A stretch of DNA of 64,000 nucleotides from Symbiodinium natans (Eukaryota; Sar; Dinophyceae; Suessiales; Symbiodiniaceae). The position numbers were made by a program, and so were the translations under genes. The notes under the pieces were generated by a model. It ran no database searches and was not told the DNA's origin. It saw nothing but the letters and a program-made list of their open reading frames with translations. Positions 44,870-55,755 of the stretch are shown here, one piece after another. Location of the stretch: assembly GCA_905221605.1 (NCBI GenBank), contig CAJNDS010002108.1, forward strand, positions 247,909-311,908, given 5' to 3'. The first letter of the stretch is position 1. The number at the start of each line of letters is the position of its first letter.

Positions 44870-45640
44870 GCTGCGGCCAGTTGGCGCGGCGTGGTATGCA
44901 TCCACGCATTATCAGAGCAGGCGTTGCAGCACGGCACGTTGCTTCGCCAACCTTTTGCACTTTCTTTTGCTTGACTGCGGGCGAAAAGCCGCGGCAGGTG
45001 GAAACCTGCCCATTTTGCTTCCCCGCACCTTTCTCCTTCGCCCTGCCTGTGGCCCCTCGTGCCGAGGGTGCTCTTTTGCAGGTGCTGCGGACCGTGTCCT
45101 GGTCGCGGCAATGCGCTCGCCGAAGCGCGTGTGAGTTGCATTGCCCGCGGCACGAGCCATGTGCGCGGCTCTCACTGAGTCTGGTAGCCCGTAGGGTAGT
45201 TCCGGATAGGTGAGTAGCCGTAGCCGTAGCTTAGGACCGGTAGTGTACAGTGTACCATTTGTACCATAGTCTGCGTACTGGCAGCTAGAGACCAGCTCGA
45301 GGATTCAAGAGCCTCGCCCACCAGCAAAAGGGTGAGGACCTCCTGGGAAAGGGTGGTTAAGGGTTGCTGAGGGTTGCCGTCGTCGTGCGTTCGTTGTGGT
45401 GGTGCGGGCTAGCGTCCCTGCCGCATGCCAATGCTCATGATGTGCGGACCACCGCGGTCGCACGCGACACCCTCTCGCTTCCCTTTCTGTGTTCAGCGCG
45501 AGTGCCTGCTGCACTCCGAGCTCGAGATGAGCTGGAAGCCTCGGCTGAGGGGCGAATGTGAGCAGGTCTAAGCACGCACGTTGCATGTGCAGAGCTGCCA
45601 GGACCAGTACTGTAGTCTTCTTTGCATGTGTAGGTTCGCA
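44870..45640. other. Retroelement 3' flank, no gene recognised
   Basis: GC-rich DNA after the last stop, possibly 3' untranslated and LTR sequence, but no TG...CA ended repeat could be defined because the 5' copy is hidden by the gap. A short TAGCCG repeat lies at 45213-45232. Overlapping open frames on both strands have no recognisable domain. Confidence 0.4.
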
Positions 45641-45651
45641 ATTCGTTTCAA

Positions 45652-45669
45652 TGCCAATTTTGGCTCAAG
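45652..45669 (+). other. Second spliced-leader-like relic
   Basis: TGCCAATTTTGGCTCAAG matches the 3' end of the dinoflagellate spliced leader except for one extra A. It is followed by TACC rather than the GT expected of an active leader RNA gene, so a relic is more likely than a gene. Confidence 0.5.
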
Positions 45670-45852
45670 TACCGAGCTTGTGCCTTTGAGCACGGTAGCG
45701 TCGTACAGTAGCTCCTAGGTTGCTGTGCGGTCCGACCGGACGCACTCAGGCGTAGCTGCACAAGTGCTTGAACTCGCGAAGTCGTAAAACAGCGTGACCG
45801 GGCTGTGATTGCATTGGCTTAGTGCAAGTCCAGTGCTGGTCGACTTCACATA

Positions 45853-45902
45853 CTACTACCACTACGACTACCACTACCACTGCTATTACTGCTACTACAC
45901 TG

Positions 45903-45949
<47 letters not shown>

Positions 45950-45963
45950 GCTGCTGCTACTAC

Positions 45964-46012
<49 letters not shown>

Positions 46013-46045
46013 GCTACTACTACTACAACTACTACTACGACTACG

Positions 46046-46085
<40 letters not shown>

Positions 46086-46214
46086 GTACTACTGCTACTA
46101 CTACTACCACTGCCACTACCACTACCACGACCAGTACCAATACCACTACCACTACCGCTACCGCTACCGCTACCGCTACCGCCACTACTTACTAGCTACT
46201 ACCTACTACTACTG

Positions 46215-46254
<40 letters not shown>

Positions 46255-46297
46255 TACTACTACGACTACTACAACTACGACTACTACTACGACTACG

Positions 46298-46352
<55 letters not shown>

Positions 46353-46560
46353 CTGCTACTGCTGCTACTACTACTACTGCTACTACTATTACTACTCCCA
46401 CTACTACTACTACTACTACTACTACTGCTGCTGCTGCTACTACTACTACTACTTCTTCTTCTACTGCTGCTGCTGCTATTGCTACTGCTACCTCTACTGC
46501 TCCTTCTCGTTCTCCTTCTCCTGCTCCTGCTACTGCTACTGCTACTGCTACTGCTACGAC
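45853..46560. repeat. (CTA)n triplet array with CTG, CGA and CCA variants
   Basis: About 700 bp of CTA/ACT triplets. Interruptions include a CTACCG cluster near 46150-46185 and CTTCTC triplets near 46450-46530. The poly-Thr, poly-Leu and poly-Val frames are artefacts. Confidence 0.96.
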
Positions 46561-46948
46561 AATGATGACGACGACTTCTGCAACTGTGTCTTCGCTAACG
46601 GGCAAACTCATCAGCACTGATCAAGCATGCCTCAAGTTCTAACCTCAAACTTCAATCCCAATCCTCAGGCCATTGAAAACACCACGACGGGGCCCGGGTT
46701 CGGGTTCCAGAGGGTGTACATGGAGCATAGGGTTTACAGGTTTGGTCAACGGGAGATTGCGCAATTCGAGTTGGTTGATCCGTTTCTGTTCCCTTCCGCA
46801 TTGGAGCCCAGGATGTTGTCGGTCTGCTGAACGAGTCCACGAATGGATCAATGCTGGCCTCCCCCCATCCTGAGTATCGAGCTTTTGGGTGCTGGAGTAC
46901 CATTGTACCATACTTGTTTTGATTTTTGGGTTCGGGTGTCCTTGCAGG

Positions 46949-47470
46949 GCCCGCTTTGGAGCGAACGTTTAGGTTTTTCCTCCATGATTACTTCAAAGCC
47001 CAGGCTTTGGGATGCCAATGGCGATCAGGTCACGGGAGACTCGAGCACGCCTTTGAGTTTTAATCTCACCGCCGGGGCCGCCAGCTGCGACCCTAGTGCA
47101 AGGTGCATGTACTGGGACGAGGTCGCAGAGTCTTGGTCCACTCGTGGAGTGTCTACTTTGTCTGCTTTCCCAGAGGATGGCACCATTGCTTGCTCAACTA
47201 TGCATTTGTCCCTGTTTGCCATCATCGTTGACGCCATCGCCTCAACGCTTGTCTGCTCCAATGCGGCTGCCATCTTTTCCATGGAAGGCTTCGAATCTCT
47301 TCTTTACACGACGTGGATGATTCGGCTGCCATCAATGCTCAACTGGGTATGGGTGACGATGGGAGTTTTCCATCTCTTTCTGGCGATGAGAGCAGACCGG
47401 AAGCACCGGGCACACATGGCAGAGCTGCAGCAAACGCTCGACACTTGTGCATTGCGCCAGCGCAGTCAAC
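46949..47470 (+). CDS. Polycystin-like membrane protein, GPS part
   Basis: The exon probably starts after the acceptor TCCTTGCAG at 46940-46948. About 45 residues in, a GPS motif is visible: Cys-x-Tyr-Trp-Asp...Trp-Ser-Thr...Cys-x-x-x-His-Leu-Ser-Leu-Phe-Ala. This is the autoproteolysis site of adhesion receptors and polycystin-1 relatives, cleaved between Leu and Ser/Thr; one of the usual cysteines is replaced by Val. A transmembrane helix follows (about 47340-47395). Near 47470 the coding frame shifts by +1. Upstream exons were not found in the 300 bp before the acceptor. Function in calcium signalling or mechanosensing is known for the family but not shown here. Confidence 0.6.
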
Positions 47471-48196
47471 CAGGAGTTGAAGTCAAATTTCTTTGGGATG
47501 CTGCGCCCCAATTTAACCCGAAAAATCTCTTCTGTCGTTGTTCGTCGGAAAACAGGGCTCAAGCTTGACCAGCTGGACCGGGTTTATTCGAAATCCGGGA
47601 CCACCGACTTCGATCGGACCACCTTCCGCTCGAAGCTGTTCTCCTTGTACAACATGAACTGCTCCTTCATCCAGGTCCTGGACCCTCGCATGTCCTCCAC
47701 GTGCACACAGCGAACTGCAGCCGTGATCTCGAAAGTCTACTCCGGCTGGGCCGTCTCGGCGGTCTTCTTCGGCCAAACGGCCCTGGCGCCTGATCAGCCA
47801 GATTGCGTACCGCCGGAGACGTTGCTGGAGAAGGTGATCCGCTCTGTGGTCATCGCCTGGATCTCTGCCATCGCTGGCGCTATACCCCTTGTCGCATTGA
47901 TTGGCATTTGCCAGAAGGCTGCCATCATTCCGCCCACGCCTCGCCTGATCTTCTTCTGGACCGTCCTCGTCTCATATTTCCTGCTTTGTCTCATGGTGGT
48001 TTGCATTTTCATCGCGAGCGTGGGCGCGGCAGACAGTGAAAAGTGGTTCATATCTGCCTTGACCAGCGTCCTACAGTCAACATTCTTGTCTCCCATGCTT
48101 CTCGCCTTCGCCATGGTCTTATGGCTGCATCGCGGCGGGTTGGAAGGCACTGCCGCCAAGGATTTTGCCAAATGGCAACACTCGGGCGAGTTGCAG
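47470..48196 (+). CDS. Polycystin-like membrane protein, multi-helix part
   Basis: Continuation in the +1 frame. A soluble segment of about 100 residues precedes three hydrophobic helices near 47830-47930, 47945-48030 and 48045-48125, spaced by short loops as in the membrane region of polycystin-1-like proteins (Phe/Trp-rich helix, then Lys-Trp-Phe/Leu-Ile-Ser before the next). After Glu-Leu near 48194 the pattern continues in the next frame, again +1. The frame's own stop at 48281-48283 is spurious. Confidence 0.58.
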
Positions 48197-49087
48197 GCAG
48201 TTCGTGTGGATCGTGTTCTGCTGCCAGGTGGTGGAAGACCCCGAAGGCAACTACCTGCCAGGTCGCGCGGAGGAGCGATGTGACAAGACTGCAGGAGATG
48301 GGTGCCACCTTTCAGTCGGATGCTCTCTACACGCTGGAGCCGAATCAGGTCCTCATCTTCTCCATCTACAGGATCGAGGAGAAGAAGTCCACCTCGTTTA
48401 TCGACGGGAGAGTCGGCCGGTTTTGAAGGGGCTCTGCCGCTCTACGACCAGAACAAGAGAAAAATCCAGATCTTGCTGGATGTCAAGGTGACAGATGTGA
48501 CAGTGCCCAGGTCGGAGAAAGAACCGCTGAGCGAGGGCAGTGAGGCACCTGAGGTGGTCCCGGTTTCAATCGAAGATGAGGTGATCGGGATACAACCCGC
48601 CGCCGGCAACCTCCGAGACGAGGATGTTTGGGATGAACTGGAGATACCGAAGGAGTTGGAGCGTCCCTTTGTCTTGATGTCCCTGGAGTCGTGTGAAGCT
48701 CATGAAGCTCCTTTGTCGGGAGCCCGAGCCGCAGGGCTCTTCGACGAGCATGCGGATCCCCTTGTCGCCGTATCCGGCGACGTGGGGCAGAAGGAAGCTC
48801 CCTCATCGGAGCTGGAGATGAGTGCAAGCAGAGAGGCTCCGAGGCATCATGCCCCCCTGCAGATGATGCAAGGAGAAGCGGCCATGGAGCTGCAGCCGGC
48901 CCCCCAAAAACCCCCAAAGCCGGAGCAGGCTCCCGACTTCTCCCCGCCCGAGACCGGGGAGCTGATCCTAAGCGTGACTCCAAGGAAGGTCGCATTGATG
49001 CCGAGGCCTCCTAAGTCAGGCAGCCTTCGTCAGGAGCTGGTGCAGGCCATCTCCGATCCGGGGCTTCAGGAATCTAGGAAGAAGGGA
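48196..49087 (+). CDS. Polycystin-like protein, cytoplasmic tail (two further frame changes)
   Basis: Coding potential runs 48196-48275 in one frame, 48275-48415 in the next and 48415-49087 in the next, each change being +1. The first piece holds a hydrophobic run Phe-Val-Trp-Ile-Val-Phe-Cys-Cys; the rest is a hydrophilic tail rich in Glu, Pro and Ser, ending before a GT donor at 49088 (GGA|GTGTGT). The longest single frame is 48302-49144. Four same-sign shifts within 1 kb suggest either a decaying gene or systematic one-base insertions. Confidence 0.5.
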
Positions 49088-49240
49088 GTGTGTTTTTTTT
49101 TGGTCTTGTTTATGTTGATATGTATGTTGTGGTTCCGTGTATGAGAAGCCCAGCTTTTGGCATACCAATGCATACGACACGGTGTTCCTCTATTTGTTGT
49201 GGGATCTTCTTTCCATTTTAGAAATACAGCTGCCCCCCAG

Positions 49241-49318
49241 GAGTTCATCAAGGCATCGGAGAAGCGATTCCGATCGAGGAGTGCTTCGCCACCAAGAAGC
49301 CGACCCAGCGGAAGCTGA
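49241..49318 (+). CDS. Probable last exon, RS-rich C terminus
   Basis: After an acceptor (polypyrimidine, TGCCCCCCAG ending at 49240) a phase-0 frame encodes 25 residues rich in Arg-Ser dipeptides and ends in TGA at 49316-49318. Joined to the donor at 49088 it would close the polycystin-like gene with an intron of 153 bp. Inference from splice sites and phase only. Confidence 0.35.
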   Translation, partial: EFIKASEKRFRSRSASPPRSRPSGS

Positions 49319-51829
49319 GCAGCGTGTTTAGAACCACTCTTAGGTTTAGTGTTCAGGCTGTCTTGGGGAGTTTAGGGTTTGGGGTTGCGGTCGGTCTTGG
49401 GTCTAGAGTTTAGGGCTCGCTAGAATCAGGATCCTACTATCTGGAGCAGAAAGGCTCTAAGGTTTTCACAAAATTGAGATTATTGCTGGAGTTGTAAACA
49501 CCCTCAAACGGATGCTGCCTCCAATCGGATCTCCTTAGCACCTGGAATTGCACCAAGAAGCATCGAATGGGTGCGGCACAGGGTGTGGCAATGCCCGCTC
49601 GGGTCTATGTCTGCTACAAGGGATTTAAGTTCAGCGTATGTTTCACCATCGCCGGATAGAGGCGAGTGTTTAGTGCGTTTCACCTCGTGGCCCCGTGGCT
49701 CAGACCCCCCGACAGCAACAAGCGTGAGAAAGGGAAGTGTCGTGAGATGTAGCCAGCGGATATGTGTGTCTGTCGGGCTTCAGTCAGATTCAGTTGCCTG
49801 CCCAAGAACTTGCACAGCTTGAAAGGCTTGTCGCCTCGGAGCTCTTTGGGGGAGCATGTAGGGAGGGGCGACGATTCCGATGGGGCCGAGCCCTCTGGTG
49901 AGCGAAGAGTTTCGTTGTTGAAGAGGAATGTGGATGCCTTGCACGTGGCAAAGGCGTTAACGCCAAACGTTGGGCCAGTGGAGCAGGCTGTGGTGATGGC
50001 ATGGAAGTAGTGTCTCAGCTTCCCACAGCTGGCAACGAGGAACCTTCTAAGTGCATTGACATCCCGGTCTGTGGGTTTGATATTTCCCCGCGGAGCGGGC
50101 TGTCTTTGGATTGCCTACCCGCCTGTAGGGGAGACATGTCCGGTTCCGCCAAAGGTTATCACGCCCATCATTAGGCGCAGATTTTCCTTTATTTGGGTGA
50201 CAACTTGGTCGTGCTGGGACATAAACCTATAGGAGCATCGTGATAAATGCAATGACCAAGTGTTTCAGCCACATCCGTGGCCACACGCATGAGCTCATTC
50301 ATAGCTTTTACCTAGGACTGTGCGGTCATGCTGGGGCGGCGCACTGACCCCGATGTCCTCCCAAACCGCACACTGCGGTTTAGGGTTGAGGGTTTTAGGG
50401 TTTAGGGTTTGGGGTTTTAGGTTTTCGGGTTTTCGGGTTTTAGGGTTTTAGGTTTGAGGGTTTTAGGGTTTTAGGGTTGTGCTTAGGGCTGTACCATGCC
50501 TTTGGTCACAGTAGAGAGTTTGGAGGGACATGACAGCGTGCAGAATCCAGACGCCTTGCCTCGGTAGCACTGGCTGGGAGGGCCCTTCCCAGACCCCTTC
50601 TCAGCGTGTTCTTATACGGAAGGTTTTCCAGGATTGGGAACGCTTTCTGGGATGTGGTGCCCACGCATGTCCTGAAAACTTGTCTTTAACTTCTTGGAGC
50701 CCCCTAGGATTTTGCCTGTTTCCTCCAAGCACATCGAAGCCGCCCGGACTTTGCTTCATGTCCTGGAACGGAGAATTTTGAGTTTCCAGGATTCTGGTTT
50801 GGCCCCCCCCCCCCTTTGCCCCTGAAACCTTGAGAGTCGCTTCGATGTGCGGTTAAGCGCTTGGCTCGAGCTTGCCTGCTCTTGGCTGCCTACACCTTGG
50901 ATGTCAACAGTGCCTAGTTCTTGGCTGTCTCATCCAAACCCTAAGGGCGATTGTATAACGTTGCCCTGCCATGCTTCTTGCAAACCGCCTTTGACATGAT
51001 CTTGAAAGTTTGGGGGCTCTCTGCTTTCAGGGTTTTCCCCACAAAAAGCAGAGACAGGAACGCGTTTTTTGAACTCCGAAGCTGTCGGCCTCGGCCTGAA
51101 GTCCACAACCCTGCAAGGCCGGCCAACCCCTCAGCCGCAGCCGTTTTTTGTAAACCCTTAAGAACTTACTTTCGTCTCAATCTTTGCATGACGCATACAC
51201 CCGAACACACACACACACACACACACACCTCAAGCCCTCATGGACCCATGTGCGCCCTTTGCGCCGGCCCTGAGCGCCACACCTTCGGTTGGGCCGCGGG
51301 TGTTGCGCGGATGTGAAAGAGAGAGAGGGTGGTGTCAGTGTGGGGTGGCGGGGTCAAATTGCTCACATCGGTAGGCTTTTTGTCATGGCTATTTGTCTCT
51401 GGGCTCAGGGTTTGAGCAAGGAATTTGGGGTTTGAGTCTACTTGCTGGTGCGGGAAGTTTGCGGATGTTGACTGTAGTTTTTAAAGTCTATAAACTTGTG
51501 TAAATGGAAGCTTGGGTATGCGGACTACAGCCCGAAGTCTGCTGGTTATATTGCAGAGTCTTTTCTGCCCAAGCAATGGACTTGCGTGGTAGCCGGTCAG
51601 AGAGTTCGGCAGTTCAGAGTTCGAGTTCAATGACGTCAGCCTGCTCTCGATCTCGTGCATGCGCAGAATTAGACTTTGCAAACACCCCACGCCACAATGT
51701 GTCACGGCATTCCGAAATGGCTCCTCTGAGTCTGTGGTTCGGTCTACTATTTATGGGTCATTTCTAGGTACATCTGGACTTGATGATATAAATCGACAAC
51801 TAAATTATTTTACTTCGAACATCCCACCT
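49319..51829. other. Intergenic with degenerate telomere-like DNA and (CA)n
   Basis: No gene is recognised. Degenerate TTTAGGG-type DNA is at 49342-49410 and 50378-50482; the latter starts with CTGCG then GTTTAGGG as at 7727. A C run is at 50804-50813 and a (CA)n microsatellite at 51206-51228. Confidence 0.55.
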
Positions 51830-51984
51830 TAGCACTCCAGGGTCTCTGGGGCTGGACACTCCAGGGAGTCTCTGGGGTAGGGCACTCCAGGAGTCTTTGG
51901 GGTTGGGCATTCGGGGAGTCTCTGGGGTTGGGCACTCCAGGGAGTCTCTGGGGTTGGCTTTTCAGGGAGTCTCTGGGGTTGGGA
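51830..51984. repeat. Minisatellite, about 26 bp unit, six copies
   Basis: Unit GGCACTCCAGGGAGTCTCTG followed by GGGTTG, with small variants. Confidence 0.93.
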
Positions 51985-52180
51985 GTAGACCGGGCGAGGA
52001 GAAGAGTTCCGGGCGAGGGGAAGAGTCGAGTTTAAAATCTAACAGCCCCACACCGAAGGTGAGGAATAAGCAAAAAACAGCAATACAGATAGACATGGTC
52101 ACATCCCGCCCCCCCCCCCCCCTCGGGCAGCTGCCAGGCTGCTGGGGCCATAGATCCTGGAATTTAGATATCTTTTGAAC

Positions 52181-52360
52181 GTTCGAGCCTGCTGGCGACC
52201 TACGAGATTTTGGAAAATTCGAGCCAGCTCGAATTCCCAGAGAAGCCTCATAAATGACCGAGTTTAGTTTGTTTCTTGAAGTTTCGACTCGGGCCTGCCC
52301 GAGTTTTGGCGACCCAGTGCTTTAAGATCGTTTTTTGAAATTCGAGCCGGCTCGAATTTT
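52181..52360. repeat. Cluster of perfect and near-perfect palindromes
   Basis: AATTCGAGCCAGCTCGAATT (52216-52235), ACTCGGGCCTGCCCGAGT (52287-52304) and a 22-base perfect palindrome centred on GAGCCGGCTC (52338-52359), spaced by about 52 and 34 bp. Each is followed or preceded by related TTTTGG/GGCGACC words, so they look like diverged tandem units. Confidence 0.8.
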
Positions 52361-52624
52361 CCAGAAAACATCCCAAAACTGTAGCCATGTGGCCCTCAGG
52401 CATCGTAGATGACAGAATTTGTTTTTTTTGTTGGGAAAAAGTAATCCAGCCCGAGTGTACTTGACCTTAATGATGTTAAAGCGATATAGGGTTTATCGGC
52501 CCCGTCGGCGTTTCAATCGCTAGCTCACAGCCCCCTCCCCTTCTAAGGTCCACCCGGGGGGGGGGGGGGAATATAAATATAAATATAGTAGATAACTACA
52601 CATATATATATATATATATATATG
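52361..52624. other. Intergenic with poly-G and (AT)n
   Basis: A G run lies at 52556-52569 and an AT microsatellite at 52601-52624. No gene is recognised. Confidence 0.6.
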
Positions 52625-54296
52625 CATGGTACTGTCGCGAAACCTTGCTCAATCAGTATTTATGAATAAAGGCTGTATTAAATGGAACATTGAAGAGCGA
52701 AGAGTGCTTGGGCTGCAACATATTTCTGAAAACATTCTAACCAATACAATAGCTAACCTAAAGTTAGAAGATTCCCGGCGAGGTGTTTCTTGGATCCAAA
52801 GCCTTCAAAATCTTGGATCTAGGATCTTGTATACATAAGGGGGCAATCTTAATGGATCTTAGTTTTGGCGCCTTTGGCCTACTCATTGAAAACAGAGAAG
52901 AAGCTGGGGAGCAAATAAATGAAGTAAATTCGCGAAGGTATAACATATTTACACAGTGATTGAGTGATCATCATCGGATATTTTCTCTTTCGCAACCAGG
53001 GACTTGCCGCACTTGTAAACTTAAGTTACAATCGGTTTAGCTTAAATGCTCCCTCTCGATTAGAACATGTAGATGCTTGTCGAATTCCCCATACAAAAAG
53101 TAGATTTCCTAAGTAAATGTGAGGATTCAAGTAGTTTGAACAGCACAACTGATGTATTATTGCAGAGAGCCGAGAACATTGGAAGCGAATGATAAGGGCA
53201 GCTACTGAGACAGTCGATCGAGACGGAAAGCCCTCAAAACGCAGCGGCTGATGTTATTCACCGAAGTCTAGATTGCTTTCCGCATGTTTTCTATTTGGGA
53301 GAACGAGTACAACTACTCGTAGCAGTATTGTCCTGTAAGTTCTATCTTGTAGATCGATGAAAGTACTATCTAAGTTAAAGATCCTTTGTTACTCAAGAGC
53401 AGATAGTCAAAATTGCACCGAGGAGCAATAAATCACTAGAAGCTAGCCTCAAATGATAACAATTATGTTGAATGTGCATTGTAAGAATCACCGTTTGATT
53501 GCACTATCGCTTCTTGAGCTTGCTTTATATGTTGGGCTGGCATTTCTGTATTCTCATCAAGGAAGCTCGATTCGGAAAACTGAGAGTCTTATTCAACTAA
53601 CTCTTATCATGGAAGCAGTTCCATTTAGTTCAATGTGTATTTCATTCAAGGGCCATATTACGTATTTTTCAACTGAACAGCCACTGCAACTGACACCTGG
53701 CTGTACTTGCGGAAAATATTTATAATGCTACTTGCTTCGCTGCTCTGCAGCGGAATGACATCTTCACAAAGTCGGAGACGGAGAACTATATCTGCTTTCA
53801 TGAATTGAAAACCTTCTCCCAGGATAGCCGCTAGCTGAGATTTTGTATCGAGAAAGAGTGTGACGTGGTCAGATGGAGAAACCGTGCTGTGTTTTCACAG
53901 ATGCCTATATATTGCAAGGTGCAATCAGTGAGTCTAGTGTACAGGCTTCATGTAAGAATAACACCACTTACGACACACACACACAGAGAACATGAAAACT
54001 ACATGTTCAAAGTGGCTTCAGTTTGAGCAACAAGAAACCGGTTATATCCGAAAGAACGATACAGTTGAACAAGTCATGATCAAAACCATAGGGTTTGCCA
54101 CAAGTGTTTTGCCATCAAGGTTTGCAGCAAACCTGTTCAACCCCTCCCCAACATTGTTTCTCGAGCATACTGCATGCAGATCTACGGAAGCACCTTGCGA
54201 CGAAGGCCTTTTTTCAGTCGGCGAAAAAGGAAGGAGTGCCAAACCTGATCAAGCAGCAGCTACAAGTTTCGTGCTCGAACCTTGCATGGCCTGCAC
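52625..54296. other. Lower-GC island, function unknown
   Basis: Base composition is visibly more AT-rich than the flanks and simple repeats are nearly absent apart from a short CACACA run at 53972-53984. A 90-codon + frame at 53453-53725 begins with ATG, has a hydrophobic segment near residues 17-33 and two Cys near its end; codon use is AT-biased. No family is recognised for it or for the shorter frame at 52626-52838. It could be a foreign or mobile insert, or simply a different intergenic unit. Confidence 0.35.
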
Positions 54297-54366
54297 CTTA
54301 AACCCTAAACCCTAAACCCTAAACCCTAAACCCCAAACCCCAAACCCTAAACCCTAAACCCTAAAC
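54297..54366 (-). repeat. Telomere-like array (CCCTAAA)n
   Basis: About ten CCCTAAA/CCCCAAA units facing the TTTAGGG array at 54478-54547. Confidence 0.95.
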
Positions 54367-54477
54367 ACTTTTCTTCGCTGACTCGTCCGAGCCCGCATCC
54401 TTTCCCAGGCTTCTCGCCCGGCATGGCCTGGGGCTGCAGGGCTTGCACAGGCTGCACAGGCCTCCCTCCACCGGTTC
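54367..54477 (+). other. Exon-like island between convergent telomere-like arrays
   Basis: A GC-rich 111 bp island with an acceptor-like CATCCTTTCCCAG (ending near 54402), an open + frame through to the right edge, and an edge GGTTCTGGG then GTTTAGGG that supplies a GT donor. No protein family is recognised. Confidence 0.35.
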
Positions 54478-54547
54478 TGGGGTTTAGGGTTTAGGGTTTA
54501 GGGTTTAGGGTTTAGGGTTTAGGGTTTAGGGTTTAGGGTTTAGGGTA
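54478..54547 (+). repeat. Telomere-like array (TTTAGGG)n
   Basis: Nine to ten perfect TTTAGGG units. Confidence 0.96.
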
Positions 54548-54887
54548 GGGTCCATATTGACAGATCTTGGCCCATCAAGGGGTATGGATCGTCTTCTAGT
54601 CTTGCACGGTACAAAGCCAGAACATCCGCGTCCATCCGAACCTTATAGCACAGAGTTCGGAAGAAGAAGCCTGCTGGGACCCATATGGGGCTTATTGTTA
54701 GACCGTTATAGGGTTTGCTGGAGCCTCTGGTCGGAGAACAAAGCAGGTTTTACTCTACCCTGAGATCTGGCAAGCGGGAACCCTTCAGAATTCTATGACA
54801 TTGAAAAGCTTACAGTTACACTGCTGACCTCAAGCGAACCAGGCTACCGGGAGTTCCCAAACCGATCTAAATGTCAAACATTAAGAA

Positions 54888-55140
54888 ACCCTGAACCCTG
54901 AACCCTGAACCCTGAACCCTAAACCCTAAACCCTAAACCCTAAACCCTAAACCCTAAACCCTAAACCCTTGTTAAACCCTAAACCCCTTGGCCAAAGAGT
55001 CCCTCTTGTGCTGAACGTTAACTCCTGAGCTGCCCTGCCAAACCAGCCCTAAACCCTAAACCCTAAACCCTAAACCCTAAACCCTAAACCCTAAACCCTA
55101 AACCCTAAACCCTAAACCCTTAACCCTTAAACCCTAAATC
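54888..55140 (-). repeat. Telomere-like arrays (CCCTAAA)n, two blocks
   Basis: Blocks at 54888-54994 (starting with CCCTGAA variants) and 55047-55140, in the same orientation, separated by a unique spacer of about 52 bp. Confidence 0.95.
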
Positions 55141-55611
55141 CCCTATGGCCCCCACGCCCCAGAGCGTCTGTGTGACTCTGGTCTGCTCACGGAATCCGGC
55201 ACCCCAAACACATATTCCGCCCCTACTAAACCTGAAGCCTCGACGCTCTAAGCCTCGTCAGGTGGGTCCCTTGTTTGCTCGCATTTCGGACGCTGCCGCG
55301 CTTGCAGGCAGAGCTTTGGGCTTCGGACTGTGGGGGCGTGTAGAGTGTAGAGGTTTAGATGTGGGGTTTGGTTCATGACCGTGTTTACATGCAGGGCTCG
55401 GGGTGAAGTTTTTTTTTGGGAGTTCATGACGCTGGTGTGAGTTTCGGGCGTTTGCTGCACAAGGGTGTTGGTTGGTTGTTATCAGGGTTCGGGTTCGGGA
55501 GTGTGGCTAACCGGCCCACTTACGCGTCATTGACTCGTAGTGATGAGGGGCGAGATTGTCGGCAGACGTGGCATTTTTTTTGTCACAAAACTTCTGACTT
55601 GCCTCGTAGTA
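55141..55611. other. Intergenic, nothing recognised
   Basis: No recognisable gene or strong repeat apart from short GTTTAGG words near 55350. Confidence 0.45.
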
Positions 55612-55755
55612 GAGGGTGGGGGAGGGCGGTGGAGGGTGGAGGAGGGTGGCGGCGGGTGGCGGCGGGTGGCAGCGGGTGGTGGACGCAAGAGGCGGAGGGC
55701 GGTTGAGGGCGTCGGAGGAGGGTGGCGGAGGGCGTAGCGGAGGGCGTGGCAAGGG
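55612..55755. repeat. G-rich minisatellite (GGAGGGTGGCGG type)
   Basis: Units of about 10-11 bp built on GGTGGAGG/GGGTGGCGGC. The poly-Gly/Val and Pro/His frames on both strands are artefacts. Confidence 0.88.

Noticed and set aside
45809-46617. Long poly-Thr, poly-Leu and poly-Val frames
   Set aside because: They are translations of the CTA triplet array in different frames.
53215-53240. GAGACGGAAAG, similar to a conserved large-subunit rRNA word
   Set aside because: The flanking sequence does not match the rRNA domain, so an rRNA fragment is not supported.
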